Source of the DNA: Novosphingobium sp. NDB2Meth1
Lineage (GTDB): Bacteria > Pseudomonadota > Alphaproteobacteria > Sphingomonadales > Sphingomonadaceae
Direction of reading: 5' to 3'
NCBI RefSeq assembly: GCF_900117425.1
Contig: NZ_FPEH01000021.1
Location: 1-64,000, forward strand
Length of the DNA stretch: 64,000 bases
Numbering within the stretch: position 1 is the first letter of the stretch; each line of letters starts with the position of its first letter. Positions 43,693-52,411 of the stretch are shown here, piece by piece. Below the pieces are notes generated by a model. That model was not told the origin of the DNA, searched no databases, and saw nothing but the letters and a program-made list of their open reading frames with translations. The position numbers and the translations under genes are program-made.

Positions 43693-44508
43693 TCAGAGAC
43701 CGAGGATCGTGAGCAGCGTGGCATCGAGCAGGCCGTCCCCCAGGCCGTTGTTCAGGCGGAACTGCCTGATCGCAGCAGCCGTTCGCGGGCCCAGCAATCC
43801 GTCTGCTGCGCCAATGCTGGTGAAGCCTCGCATCTGCAGCGCACGCTGAACGGCCCGCACGGTCTCGGCATCGGGCTGTGTGGCAGGCGGTTCGGCAAGG
43901 ACGCGCCGTACTTTCTCCAGCCATGCCAGACGGTCGGGAAGGCCGACCGTGCCGCCGTTGATCCGCTTCGTCACTTTGGTGAAGTCGCCAGTGTCGCACA
44001 GAGCATTGAGGTCCTTCCACCGCCAGAACGCGCAGGCCACCCGCAGCGCCTCGTCAGGCGCCGCCGCGCTCTCCGGCTTCGCCACTAGGTCGAGCCCGGC
44101 GCGAGCGCCCACTTGCTTGTAGCTGTCCTTGCCGGTGATCTGGATGTAGCCGCGCCCGCGGTAGCGGAAGCCGTCGCCCGTTGCAGGCGCGCCATTGCCG
44201 AGGCGGTTGGCGTAGACGAAGTTGCCGAGCTTTTCGGGACTACGGGCAAAGGCCTGCGCGCTGGCCAGCGTCGGAAAGCGCGACGGCCAGACCTGCATTA
44301 TGCGCTCGGCGCCATAACTCAGACCTTCTTCGACACTCGAAAGTCCGCCGGATTCGTGGCCGATCTGGGCGAGGAAGAAATGCAGGCGGTTCGCGGTCTG
44401 CGCAATTCCGAATTCCTCGAACAGGTCGTGCGCGGTCGCAGCAAAGACCGGCAGATAGCCGGTTCGGGCGCGTGGGTAGAGTTCCTGGAGTTGGGCAAGT
44501 GCAATCAT
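43693..44508 (-). CDS. GH19 lysozyme/chitinase-like enzyme with PG-binding domain
   Basis: The first domain (about residues 1-195) is a glycoside hydrolase family 19 fold with AQIGHESGGLSSVEEGLSYG, which supplies the catalytic glutamates, and GFRYRGRGYIQITGKDSY. The C-terminal 65 residues are a peptidoglycan-binding domain (VQRALQMRGFTSIGAADGLLGPRT). ATG 44508 is chosen because GGAG lies seven to eight bases upstream. There is no signal peptide, so export would need a holin or another route, as for phage endolysins. It stands alone with no phage genes nearby and may be a domesticated endolysin. Confidence 0.9.
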   Translation of the reverse strand: MIALAQLQELYPRARTGYLPVFAATAHDLFEEFGIAQTANRLHFFLAQIGHESGGLSSVEEGLSYGAERIMQVWPSRFPTLASAQAFARSPEKLGNFVYANRLGNGAPATGDGFRYRGRGYIQITGKDSYKQVGARAGLDLVAKPESAAAPDEALRVACAFWRWKDLNALCDTGDFTKVTKRINGGTVGLPDRLAWLEKVRRVLAEPPATQPDAETVRAVQRALQMRGFTSIGAADGLLGPRTAAAIRQFRLNNGLGDGLLDATLLTILGL

Positions 44509-44845
44509 GCATGTCTCTCCGGAAAATGTAGGATTCAGGGGGGTGTAGATTCGCAAGTTTTCTTCAGATTTCTCCGAGTTTTTGACCAACTGAAAATCTG
44601 TTTATTGCACAGCGCAAGAGTTGGATGCGAGTTCAACGGCAGATATTTACTCGGAAAGCCTGCAGAAGGATCAAATGAATTCCAACAAGTCAATCGCAGT
44701 CACCGCGAATCTGGTGTTGGTTGGCCGGGTACGGCATGCGAGGACGAGGATGGCGCGTACCTCAAGATTCCGCTTCCCATTTCGCGCGCGTTCTGCAAAA
44801 GCGCGCCTCCGCGGTGTTGCTGTTTCGGCGCAGCCCGTGTTGCGT
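44509..44845. other. Intergenic region between GH19 gene and tRNA-His
   Basis: These 337 bases are more AT-rich than their neighbours and contain no convincing gene. They hold the minus-strand promoter area of the GH19 gene (44509-44640) and the promoter of tRNA-His. I see no repeat or attachment-type duplication of the tRNA end. Confidence 0.45.
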
Positions 44846-44923
44846 GGCGATCGTAGCTCAGTTGGTTAGAGCGCCGGTTTGTGGTACCGGAGGTCGTGGG
44901 TTCGAACCCCATCGATCGCCCCA
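44846..44923 (+). tRNA. tRNA-His (anticodon GTG)
   Basis: The cloverleaf is complete, with anticodon loop TTGTGGT and anticodon GTG. The acceptor stem GCGATCG pairs with CGATCGC. An extra 5' G faces C73, the G-1:C73 pair that identifies histidine tRNA. The T-arm is GTGGGTTCGAACCCCAT, and CCA is encoded. Confidence 0.97.
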
Positions 44924-45072
44924 TTTTCCTCCATCCTGACACACTTCATCACGCCTGCACCTTGGTTCAGGCGCGCTAACCCCTTGCTCCCTATGCGGGC
45001 AGGTGGCAGAGGTAGACCTGCGGCGGGCAGGTTCAACTGTCCTGCCAGCCTTACGGACGTACCTGTCAACCC

Positions 45073-45801
45073 ATGCACGGCCTTGCCAATCCTGCCCGTT
45101 TCCTGCGCATGGCGCGCTGGCTGATGCCGCTGATGCTGGTTCCGGGGCTGATCCTCGCGTTCGGCGCTGTTGCGTGGGGCTTGTTCATGGTTCCACCCGA
45201 TCGGCTCATGGGCCAGACGGTTCGTATCCTCTTCATCCACGTGCCTTCCGCGTGGCTCGGCATGGCCGGCTGGTCGACGATTGCAATCGCAAGCCTTGTC
45301 GAACTGGTCTGGCGCCACCCGCTTGCTGGCATCGCTGCCCGCGCGGCTGCCGTGCCGGGGGCGGCGTTCACCGCGATCTGCCTCGCCACCGGCTCGATCT
45401 GGGCGCGCCCGACGTGGGGCACCTGGTGGGTATGGGATGGCCGGTTGACGAGCTTCCTTATCCTGCTGTTCCTCTATTTCGGCTATATCGCGCTCGCCGG
45501 CGCTGCGCAGCGTGATGCCGCGGCGGGGGAGGGCGCCAGCCGCGTCACCGCGATCTTCGGCCTTGTCGGCGCGGTCAATATCCCGATCATCAACCGCTCG
45601 GTGGTGTGGTGGAACAGCCTGCATCAGCCGCCCTCGATCACCGCGGGCAAGTCCTCGATCGACGCGGCGTTCCTTTATCCGCTGCTGTTCGCGGCGCTCG
45701 GCTTCACGCTCATTTTCGGCGGCCTCGTGCTGGCGCGCATGCGCATGCTGCTCGCCGATATCCAGACCGAGGCGCGCCTGCGCCGCAAGGCGATGGCGTA
45801 A
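45073..45801 (+). CDS. ccmC: Heme exporter/handling protein CcmC
   Basis: This inner-membrane protein passes heme to CcmE during cytochrome c maturation. It has six transmembrane segments and the tryptophan-rich heme-binding motif WARPTWGTWWVWDGR, with conserved histidines in IHVPSAW and NSLHQP. The length of 242 residues is normal. It opens the ccmC-D-E-F-G-H-I run; ccmA and ccmB are not in the window. Confidence 0.96.
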   Translation: MHGLANPARFLRMARWLMPLMLVPGLILAFGAVAWGLFMVPPDRLMGQTVRILFIHVPSAWLGMAGWSTIAIASLVELVWRHPLAGIAARAAAVPGAAFTAICLATGSIWARPTWGTWWVWDGRLTSFLILLFLYFGYIALAGAAQRDAAAGEGASRVTAIFGLVGAVNIPIINRSVVWWNSLHQPPSITAGKSSIDAAFLYPLLFAALGFTLIFGGLVLARMRMLLADIQTEARLRRKAMA

Positions 45802-45811
45802 GCGGCTGCAG

Positions 45812-45952
45812 ATGCACGAGAGACTCGACCAGTGGCAGTTCGTGGTGGCGGCGCTCGCCATCGGCGTGATCGGCACGCTTGTCCTTGTGGGCTGGACCCT
45901 ATGGGCCATGCGGCGCTCCGAAGCGCGGCGCGATAAGGCACGCGGCAAATGA
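45812..45952 (+). CDS. ccmD: Heme exporter protein CcmD
   Basis: This 46-residue single-span membrane protein begins MHERLDQWQFVVAAL. A transmembrane helix (IGVIGTLVLVGWTLWAM) and a basic tail RRSEARRDKARGK follow, the usual CcmD pattern. It links CcmC and CcmE in the heme-loading complex. It overlaps the ccmE start by four bases. Confidence 0.88.
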   Translation: MHERLDQWQFVVAALAIGVIGTLVLVGWTLWAMRRSEARRDKARGK

Positions 45953-46404
45953 ACACGATGATAAAGCCCAAACACCAGCGCCTCGTGCTGATCGTACTCG
46001 CGCTTGTCGCGCTGATCGGCGCTGGGCTGCTTGCCGCCTATGCGCTGAGCAAGCAGGCCGCCTATTTCTACCTGCCGAGCGAACTCGTGGCCAAGCCGCC
46101 CGAAGCAGGCCGTGCGGTGCGCCTTGGCGGCATGGTCGAGAAGGGCTCGATCAAGACGCAGGCGGACGGCGTAACGATCAACTTCATCGTCAAGGACGAC
46201 AAGGCGCGCGTCCCCGTGCGCTTCTCCGGCATCACACCCGATCTCTTCGTCGAAGGCTCGGGTGTGGTTGCCGAAGGCCGCATGGAAGGCACCACGTTCG
46301 TCGCCGATAATCTGCTCGCCAAGCATGACGAGAAGTATGTGCCCCGCGAGATGAAGAACATGACGTCGGCTGAGGCCAAGGCCGTGATCGCGGAGACGAA
46401 ATGA
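45949..46404 (+). CDS. ccmE: Heme chaperone CcmE
   Basis: This membrane-anchored periplasmic protein binds heme covalently and carries it to CcmF. The N-terminal helix (LVLIVLALVALIGAG) is followed by an OB-fold. The heme-binding histidine is in LLAKHDEKYVP, the conserved LAKHDExY motif. The 151-residue length is standard. The gene overlaps both its neighbours. Confidence 0.96.
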   Translation: MNTMIKPKHQRLVLIVLALVALIGAGLLAAYALSKQAAYFYLPSELVAKPPEAGRAVRLGGMVEKGSIKTQADGVTINFIVKDDKARVPVRFSGITPDLFVEGSGVVAEGRMEGTTFVADNLLAKHDEKYVPREMKNMTSAEAKAVIAETK

Positions 46405-48347
46405 TCGCCGAACTTGGTCTTGCGGTCCTGTGGATGGCGGCGGCGCTGGCCGTGCTCCAGCTTGTCGCGGGCGCGCTGTCGCTGCGGCCCGCTACCGCGC
46501 ACCTCGCTGGCGTTGTGCGCCCTGTTGCGATCCTGCAAGGCGTGCTCGTCGCTTGCGCTTTCGCCGCGCTGATCTGGCTGTTCCTGAGTACCGATCTCTC
46601 GGTCAAGCTGGTCGCGGAAAACAGCCATTCGGCCAAGCCCTTCATCTTCAAGCTCGCGGGCACCTGGGGCAACCACGAAGGCTCGATGCTGATGTGGGTG
46701 ACGATCATGAGCCTTGCCGGCGGCTTCGTCGCGCTCATCGAAAAGCGCCTGCCCGAAAACACGCTGATCGCGACGCTGGCCGGGCAAGCCTTTGTCAGCC
46801 TAGGCTTCTACGCCTTCCTTCTGCTCGCCTCGAATCCGTTCGAACGCCTGCCGGAGCCGGCACCGGAAGGGGCAGGGCTCAACCCGCTGCTGCAGGACAT
46901 TGGCCTCGCCTTCCATCCGCCCACGCTCTACGTGGGCTACGTCGGCCTTTCGATCGCGTTCAGCTTCGCGGTCGGCGCGCTGGTCACCCGCGATGTCGGC
47001 CCCGCCTTTGCCCGCGCGATGCGGCCTTGGGTGCTCGGCGCTTGGATATTCCTCACCCTCGGCATCACTGCAGGCTCGTACTGGGCCTATTACACGCTCG
47101 GCTGGGGCGGCTGGTGGTTCTGGGACCCGGTCGAGAACGCTTCGCTGATGCCCTGGCTCGCTGCCACAGCACTCCTGCATTCCTGCAGCGTGCTCGCCGC
47201 GCGCAATGCGCTGCGCACGTGGACGGTCATGCTCGGCGTCGTCGCCTTCTCGATGTCGATGGTCGGCACCTTCCTTGTCCGCTCCGGCATCCTGACCTCG
47301 GTCCACGCCTTCGCAGTCGATCCGACGCGAGGCTCGTTTATCCTCGCGCTGCTCGCCATCTACATCGGCGGCGCGCTGCTCCTGTTCGGTCTGCGCGCCA
47401 GCACCGTGACCGAAGGCGCGCGGTTTGCCGTGCTCAGCCGCGAATCGAGCCTCGTGTTCAACAACGTGATGCTCTGCGGCATTCTGGGCATCGTGCTCGT
47501 CGGCACACTCTATCCGCTCCTCACCGAAGCGATGGGCGTGAAGGTCTCGGTCGGCCCGCCCTATTTCAACCCGGTCTCAGCCGTTTTTGCGATTCCCATG
47601 ATGATGGTCATGGCCGTCGGCCCGGTCCTGCGCTGGCGGGAGGACAAGGGCGGACGGATCACGTGGCAGGTCGCGGTCCCGGCGCTGGTCTCGGCCGTGG
47701 CACTGCTTGCGGTTGAACTGCTCTTCGCGCCCAACCTGCTCCCTGCGCTTGGTCTCGCGTTGGCGCCGGGCCTTGCTGTCGCCTCGGTCCAACCGCTCGT
47801 CGGCCGCAACCTGCGCCGCACGCCGCTCCCGATCTACGGCATGGTCATCGGCCACCTCGGTATTGCTGTCGCCCTCTTCGGCATGGCGAGCGAAGGTGCG
47901 TTCTCTACCGAGCGCCTCGCCGCGATGAACCCCGGCGACAGCCAGCAGGTCGGCCCGTTCAAGGTCGCGCTGCAGGATATCGGCCCCGTCGCCGGCCCCA
48001 ACTGGACCGCACTCGAGGCTACTGTCTCGGCCAGCTATGCCGGCGGCGAGCCGACCGTGCTCCACCCGCAGGCGCGCACTTTCGCCAACCCGCCGGGCAA
48101 CCGCACTGAAAGCGCGCTGCTGACCCGCTGGAACGGCCAGCTCTATGCCGTACTCGGCGAAGAGGGCGATGACGGCCGTTGGCAGATGCGTTTCTGGTGG
48201 AAGCCCTTCGTGCCGATGATCTGGTATGGCGGCGCACTCGTCGCGCTGGGCGGCTTGCTGGCGCTGCTCGGCCGCGTCGCGCGCGATGTGAAGCGGCTCG
48301 TGGCGATCGACAAGATCGCCTACCGCCGCGAAAGGCAGGGCCGATGA
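46401..48347 (+). CDS. ccmF: Cytochrome c-type biogenesis protein CcmF
   Basis: CcmF is part of the heme lyase that attaches heme to apocytochrome c. It has 648 residues and about 14-15 membrane spans. The WWD heme domain is WGGWWFWDPVENASLMPW, with GNHEGSMLMW upstream. The start overlaps the ccmE stop and the stop overlaps the ccmG start. Confidence 0.97.
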   Translation: MIAELGLAVLWMAAALAVLQLVAGALSLRPATAHLAGVVRPVAILQGVLVACAFAALIWLFLSTDLSVKLVAENSHSAKPFIFKLAGTWGNHEGSMLMWVTIMSLAGGFVALIEKRLPENTLIATLAGQAFVSLGFYAFLLLASNPFERLPEPAPEGAGLNPLLQDIGLAFHPPTLYVGYVGLSIAFSFAVGALVTRDVGPAFARAMRPWVLGAWIFLTLGITAGSYWAYYTLGWGGWWFWDPVENASLMPWLAATALLHSCSVLAARNALRTWTVMLGVVAFSMSMVGTFLVRSGILTSVHAFAVDPTRGSFILALLAIYIGGALLLFGLRASTVTEGARFAVLSRESSLVFNNVMLCGILGIVLVGTLYPLLTEAMGVKVSVGPPYFNPVSAVFAIPMMMVMAVGPVLRWREDKGGRITWQVAVPALVSAVALLAVELLFAPNLLPALGLALAPGLAVASVQPLVGRNLRRTPLPIYGMVIGHLGIAVALFGMASEGAFSTERLAAMNPGDSQQVGPFKVALQDIGPVAGPNWTALEATVSASYAGGEPTVLHPQARTFANPPGNRTESALLTRWNGQLYAVLGEEGDDGRWQMRFWWKPFVPMIWYGGALVALGGLLALLGRVARDVKRLVAIDKIAYRRERQGR

Positions 48348-48898
48348 GCGATCCCGCACCGAAGAAGGGCCCCGGCCTCGCCGTCTGGCTCCCGCTCGGT
48401 CTCTTCGTCGGCTTCCTCGCGCTCGTCGTGGTCGGGCTCTACTGGCCGGCGGATCGCGAGGTTTCCAGCGCCTTCATCGGCAAGCCGCTCCCCGCGTTCG
48501 ACCTGCCGCCCGCATCGGACGACCGCCCCGGCCTTGCCACCGCGCAGTTCAAGGAAGGCGGCAAGCCGCGCCTCCTCAACGTCTTTGCCAGCTGGTGCTT
48601 CCCCTGCAAGGTCGAAGCCCCCCAGCTTGCCGCGCTGGCGCAGCAGGGCGTGGAGATCGACGGTGTCGCGATCCGCGATCGCAAGGAGGATGTTGCCGGC
48701 TTCCTCAAGCAATACGGCAATCCCTTCAAGCGGATCGGCAAGGACGATCTCAGCCAGGTCCAGCTTGCCATCGGCTCCTCGGGCGTGCCGGAGACTTTTG
48801 TGATCGATGGCAAAGGGATCATTCGCTACCAGCACATCGGCGATATCCGGCAGGAGGATATCCCGCTGATCCTGCGCAAACTGGCGGAGGCGCAGTGA
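48344..48898 (+). CDS. ccmG: Thiol:disulfide interchange protein CcmG/DsbE
   Basis: This periplasmic thioredoxin-like protein reduces the heme-binding cysteines of apocytochrome c. It has an N-terminal anchor (LAVWLPLGLFVGFLALVVVG), then the active site FASWCFPCKVEAP, and GVPETFVIDGKG near the end. The 184-residue length is standard. Its stop overlaps the ccmH start (TGATG). Confidence 0.96.
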   Translation: MSDPAPKKGPGLAVWLPLGLFVGFLALVVVGLYWPADREVSSAFIGKPLPAFDLPPASDDRPGLATAQFKEGGKPRLLNVFASWCFPCKVEAPQLAALAQQGVEIDGVAIRDRKEDVAGFLKQYGNPFKRIGKDDLSQVQLAIGSSGVPETFVIDGKGIIRYQHIGDIRQEDIPLILRKLAEAQ

Positions 48899-49407
48899 TG
48901 TTTTCGGCAAGCCGCCACAGCCGTTCGTGTCGAGCGAAGTCGAGACACCAAGCGCGGCGTCAGGTGTCTCGACTTCGCTCGACACGAACGGTGGGGGTGT
49001 TGCTGCTAACCTTCCTCGCCGCCTTCACCCTCGCCCCACCCGCCGCCGCGCAAGACATGCTCCCGCCCGCGCCCTATGCCTACAAGCAACTGGCTGACCC
49101 CGCGCAGGAAGCCAAGGCGCAAGCGCTCATGGAAACGCTGCGCTGCCTCAAGTGCCAGAGCCAGTCGATTGCTGATTCCGATGCGCCCATGGCAGGCGAC
49201 ATGCGCCATCAGGTCCGCACCCGTATCGCCGCCGGTGAGGATCCCGAAGCGATCCGGCAGTGGCTCATCGAGCGCTACGGCGACTACGTCAGCTACACCC
49301 CGCAGGTGAAGCCGATCACCTGGCCGCTGTTCGCTGCGCCCCTGCTGTTCCTCGCGCTGGCGGCGTTCCTGTTGCGCGGCCGTTTCCGCCGGAGGAAAGC
49401 CGCATGA
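48898..49407 (+). CDS. ccmH: Cytochrome c biogenesis protein CcmH, repeat in leader
   Basis: CcmH works with CcmG and CcmF on apocytochrome thiols. The functional motif LRCLKCQSQSIADSD and the C-terminal membrane span are intact. The N-terminus is odd: between the coupled ATG 48898 and the hydrophobic signal core (VGVLLLTFLAAFTLA) lie about 31 residues rich in Arg and Ser. They are encoded by a 71-bp perfect inverted-repeat element (48921-48991). The reading frame stays open through it. A GTG at 48991 could serve as an alternative start giving a normal signal peptide. Confidence 0.92.
   Translation: MFSASRHSRSCRAKSRHQARRQVSRLRSTRTVGVLLLTFLAAFTLAPPAAAQDMLPPAPYAYKQLADPAQEAKAQALMETLRCLKCQSQSIADSDAPMAGDMRHQVRTRIAAGEDPEAIRQWLIERYGDYVSYTPQVKPITWPLFAAPLLFLALAAFLLRGRFRRRKAA
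48921..48991. repeat. Perfect 29-bp inverted repeat inside ccmH
   Basis: The 29 bases at 48921-48949 are the exact reverse complement of 48963-48991, with a 13-base spacer. The arm contains GTGTCGAGCGAAGTCGAGAC. It looks like a REP- or MITE-type interspersed palindrome rather than a gene-specific structure, and it has been accommodated in frame in the CcmH leader. Confidence 0.85.
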
Positions 49408-50087
49408 CCTGGGTTCTCATTCTTGTCATCGCGTTCATCGTTCTCGGCGTGATGATTGTCGTGCTCAAGCTGCCGCGCACCGGCTGGGAAATCACCGCCG
49501 CTGCGCTGCTGTTCGGCGTCTCTGGCTACGCGCTGCAAGGCCACCCTGGCCAGCCCGGCGCGCCGCAGGCTCCGGTCGAGAACACCAAGCTCGCCGACCA
49601 GACCCTGATCCAGGAGCGCCAGAAGATGGGCTCGGCCTTCGGGCAGGGCCAGTCATGGCTGATCCTCGCCGATGCGCTCACCCGGCAGGGCCAGTTCGGC
49701 GCCGCTTCCGAAATCCTGCGCAAGGCCATCGCAAAATCGCCAAATGACGCCGACCTGTGGGTCGCGCTCGGCAACACGCTCGTCGGCCATACCGAAGGCG
49801 TGATGACCCCTGCGGCGCAGTATGCCTTCCAGAAGGCAGCCAACATCGCGCCTGATCACCCCGGCCCGCCCTTCTTCATGGGCCTCGCGCTCGCGCAGGC
49901 GGGCCGTCTCGCCGAAGCGCGCACGCTGTGGGCGCAGCTGCTGGCCCGCTCGCCCGCCGACGCCCCCTACCGCGCCGATCTGCAGCAGCGGCTTCAGCAG
50001 CTCGACTCGATGATGGCGGAGCAGGCCCAGATGCAGGGCGCCGTGCAAGGCGCGCCGGCCCCGGGCGCGAAGTCGTCGCAGCAATAA
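49404..50087 (+). CDS. ccmI: CcmI-like cytochrome c biogenesis TPR protein
   Basis: An N-terminal transmembrane helix (WVLILVIAFIVLGVMIVVL) and a second hydrophobic segment precede a periplasmic tetratricopeptide region (about residues 85-200, with WLILADALTRQGQFGAASEIL and PPFFMGLALAQAGRLAEAR). Such CcmI/CycH proteins hold apocytochrome c for the heme lyase. It overlaps ccmH and ends the operon. The Gln/Ala-rich tail is low complexity. Confidence 0.88.
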   Translation: MTWVLILVIAFIVLGVMIVVLKLPRTGWEITAAALLFGVSGYALQGHPGQPGAPQAPVENTKLADQTLIQERQKMGSAFGQGQSWLILADALTRQGQFGAASEILRKAIAKSPNDADLWVALGNTLVGHTEGVMTPAAQYAFQKAANIAPDHPGPPFFMGLALAQAGRLAEARTLWAQLLARSPADAPYRADLQQRLQQLDSMMAEQAQMQGAVQGAPAPGAKSSQQ

Positions 50088-50241
50088 ACCTCGGTTTTCC
50101 GTGAACTTGAGCCGCATTTCCGGCGTTACTGACAACCGTGTGCATCCCATTGCGAGTGCCATGGGCCGGTGCTAAAGCGCCGCGCCGTCCGGGGGCGATT
50201 GTGCTATTGTGCCGTGATCCCGGCGCTGGGGCCTGCTGACA

Positions 50242-52182
50242 ATGAACGATGCCGTGGTTGATGCTGGACCCGAAAGCGAAGCGCCGTGCGCTGCGGACGC
50301 GTCGGCGCCGGCCGCGAAGCCGGTCGGCGCGCTCGGCCTAGCGGTCGGCGCCATCGGCGTCGTCTTCGGCGATATCGGCACCAGCCCGCTCTACGCATTG
50401 CGCGATACGTTTGCCGGGCACCACCCGCTCCCGCTCGACCGGGTGCACGTCTACGGCATCGTCAGCCTGATGTTCTGGTCGATGATGCTGATCGTGACGC
50501 TCAAGTACGTCACCGTCATCATGCGGGCGGACAACAAGGGCTCGGGCGGCAGCCTCGCGCTCCTCGCCCTGATCAACCAGCAGGCAACCGGCCGCCGCTG
50601 GGGCAAGGGCGTGGTCCTGCTTGGCGTGCTCGCCACGGCCTTGTTCTACAGCGATTCGATGCTCACCCCCGCCGTCTCGATCATGAGCGCGGTGGAGGGC
50701 CTGTCGGTCTACAATCCCTCGCTCCACGGCCTTGTCGTGCCGCTGGTGGTCGTCATCGTGATCGCCCTTTTCGCCACCAAGAGCCGGAACACCGGCTCAC
50801 GCATCAGCTGGGCTTCGCGCTGGGCGGGGCCATTCATGCTGCTCTATTTCGCCACGATCTCGCTGCTCGGCCTGCGCAGCATTGCGGATGATCCGGGCGT
50901 GGTCCTTGCGCTTTCGCCGCAGTGGGCCCTCGCGATGTTCATGGCTGATCCGTGGCACGGCTTCATCGCCATGGGCACTGCCGTCCTTGCCGTCACCGGT
51001 GCCGAAGCCCTTTATGCCGACATGGGCCAGTTTGGCCGCGTCCCGATCCGCGTGTCGTGGCTCGTCTTCGTGCTGCCCGCACTGGTGTTCAACTATCTTG
51101 GGCAAGCCGCGCTCCTGCTGCGCGATCCGGGCGCCATTCACAGCCCGTTCTACCTGCTCGCGCCGAAGGGCTTCGAATGGCCCTTGCTGGTCATCGCGAC
51201 GACCGCCGCCGTCATCGCCGCCAAGGCGGTGATCTCGGGCGCGTTTCTGGTCACCCAGCAGGCCATCCAGCTCGGCTTCATCCCGCGCATGAACATCCGC
51301 CACACCTCCGCGACCGCCGGGCAGATCTATATCCCCGCGATCAACTGGGCGCTGATGATCGCGGTGATCCTGCTCGTGTTGGTGTTCGAACGCTCGCGCA
51401 ATCTCACGGCAGCCTATGGCATCGCGGTGACCGGTGCGATGCTGATCGACAATATCCTGCTCGCGGTCGTCCTCTTCAAGCTCTGGCGCTGGAAGCCGGT
51501 CGCCGCGCTGCCGCTGCTTGGCCTGTTCTTTGTGATCGACGCCACCTACCTCGGCGCCAATCTCGCCAAGATTCCGGATGGCGGCTGGGTGCCATTGCTG
51601 ATGGGCACCGCGATCTTCACCCTGCTCACCACCTGGTCGCGCGGCCGCGCGCTGATGCGCCAGCATATGGCGGAAGGCGCGCTCCCTCTCGAGGTGTTCA
51701 CCCGCTCCGCCCACACCAGCGCCGCGCGCGTGCCCGGTACGGCGGTGTTCATGGCCTCGGCGGCGGCGGGCGTCCCCTCGGCGCTGCTCCACAACATCAA
51801 GCACAACAAGGTGCTGCATGAGCGCGTCGTCGTCCTCACCGTCCAGATCGCCGATACGCCGATGGTCGAGCCGGCCGACCGCGCGCAGGTCAAGGACTTC
51901 GGGCAGGGCTTCTACCGCCTGATCCTGCGCTTCGGCTTCATGGAAGAGACCGACGTTCCCGCTGCGCTCTGCGGCGTCTCGGTCTGCGGCGAGCCGTTCG
52001 ACATGATGCGCACCAGCTTCTTCCTCTCGCGCCAGACGCTGATCCCCGCCGATGTCCCCGGCATGGCGATCTGGCGCGAGATGCTCTTTGCATGGATGCT
52101 GCGCAATGCGGCGGACGCGATGGGCTTCTTCCGCTTGCCCACCAACCGCGTGGTCGAACTCGGCAGCCAGCTGAAGATCTGA
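50242..52182 (+). CDS. kup: KUP-type low-affinity potassium transporter
   Basis: This K+/H+ symporter of the KUP/HAK/KT family has 646 residues. About 12 membrane spans are followed by a cytoplasmic C-terminal domain. The first span contains the signature [17 protein letters not shown], and [15 protein letters not shown] and [12 protein letters not shown] follow, all diagnostic. The gene stands alone downstream of the ccm operon. Confidence 0.96.
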   Translation: MNDAVVDAGPESEAPCAADASAPAAKPVGALGLAVGAIGVVFGDIGTSPLYALRDTFAGHHPLPLDRVHVYGIVSLMFWSMMLIVTLKYVTVIMRADNKGSGGSLALLALINQQATGRRWGKGVVLLGVLATALFYSDSMLTPAVSIMSAVEGLSVYNPSLHGLVVPLVVVIVIALFATKSRNTGSRISWASRWAGPFMLLYFATISLLGLRSIADDPGVVLALSPQWALAMFMADPWHGFIAMGTAVLAVTGAEALYADMGQFGRVPIRVSWLVFVLPALVFNYLGQAALLLRDPGAIHSPFYLLAPKGFEWPLLVIATTAAVIAAKAVISGAFLVTQQAIQLGFIPRMNIRHTSATAGQIYIPAINWALMIAVILLVLVFERSRNLTAAYGIAVTGAMLIDNILLAVVLFKLWRWKPVAALPLLGLFFVIDATYLGANLAKIPDGGWVPLLMGTAIFTLLTTWSRGRALMRQHMAEGALPLEVFTRSAHTSAARVPGTAVFMASAAAGVPSALLHNIKHNKVLHERVVVLTVQIADTPMVEPADRAQVKDFGQGFYRLILRFGFMEETDVPAALCGVSVCGEPFDMMRTSFFLSRQTLIPADVPGMAIWREMLFAWMLRNAADAMGFFRLPTNRVVELGSQLKI

Positions 52183-52201
52183 GGCTAGCGTCGCCGTGAA
52201 G

Positions 52202-52225
52202 CCCTCTCCCTTTCAGGGGAGAGGG
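52202..52225. repeat. REP-like palindrome 1 downstream of kup
   Basis: CCCTCTCCC at 52202-52210 faces GGGAGAGGG at 52217-52225 across a six-base loop. It is followed by TTGGGCGAGGGGAGAGG. This purine/pyrimidine-rich palindrome lies 20 bases past the kup stop and resembles interspersed extragenic palindromes. Confidence 0.6.
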
Positions 52226-52301
52226 TTGGGCGAGGGGAGAGGTACCGCGTTACAAGCCCTTCTCAACTCCGACCAGCGAGCAAGCTCGCAAGTCTGCGCA
52301 T

Positions 52302-52321
52302 CTCTTCCCTGAAGGGGAGAG
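52302..52321. repeat. REP-like palindrome 2 downstream of kup
   Basis: CTCTTCCCT (52302-52310) and AGGGGAGAG (52313-52321) form a hairpin with one mismatch. It shares its core with the palindrome at 52202-52225, about 77 bases away, so the two may be ends of one small element. Confidence 0.5.
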
Positions 52322-52355
52322 AGCAGGAATCCGCGCCTGCCCCCAAAACGCAAAC

Positions 52356-52383
52356 GGCGCGGGAACCCGAAGGCACCCGCGCC
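52356..52383 (-). terminator. Terminator of the PuuD-like gene
   Basis: GGCGCGGG (52356-52363) pairs with CCCGCGCC (52376-52383), and the minus-strand loop includes a TTCG tetraloop. The stem is followed on that strand by GTTTGCGTTTTG. It lies 29 bases past the 52412 stop codon. Confidence 0.75.
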
Positions 52384-52411
52384 GCTTGACGGCAACCATA
52401 ACTTGGCAAAA

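Noticed and set aside
44866-46326. A 486-codon minus-strand frame overlapping tRNA-His, ccmC, ccmD and ccmE
   Set aside because: It overlaps a certain tRNA and three recognised genes; Arg/Gln/His-rich shadow composition.
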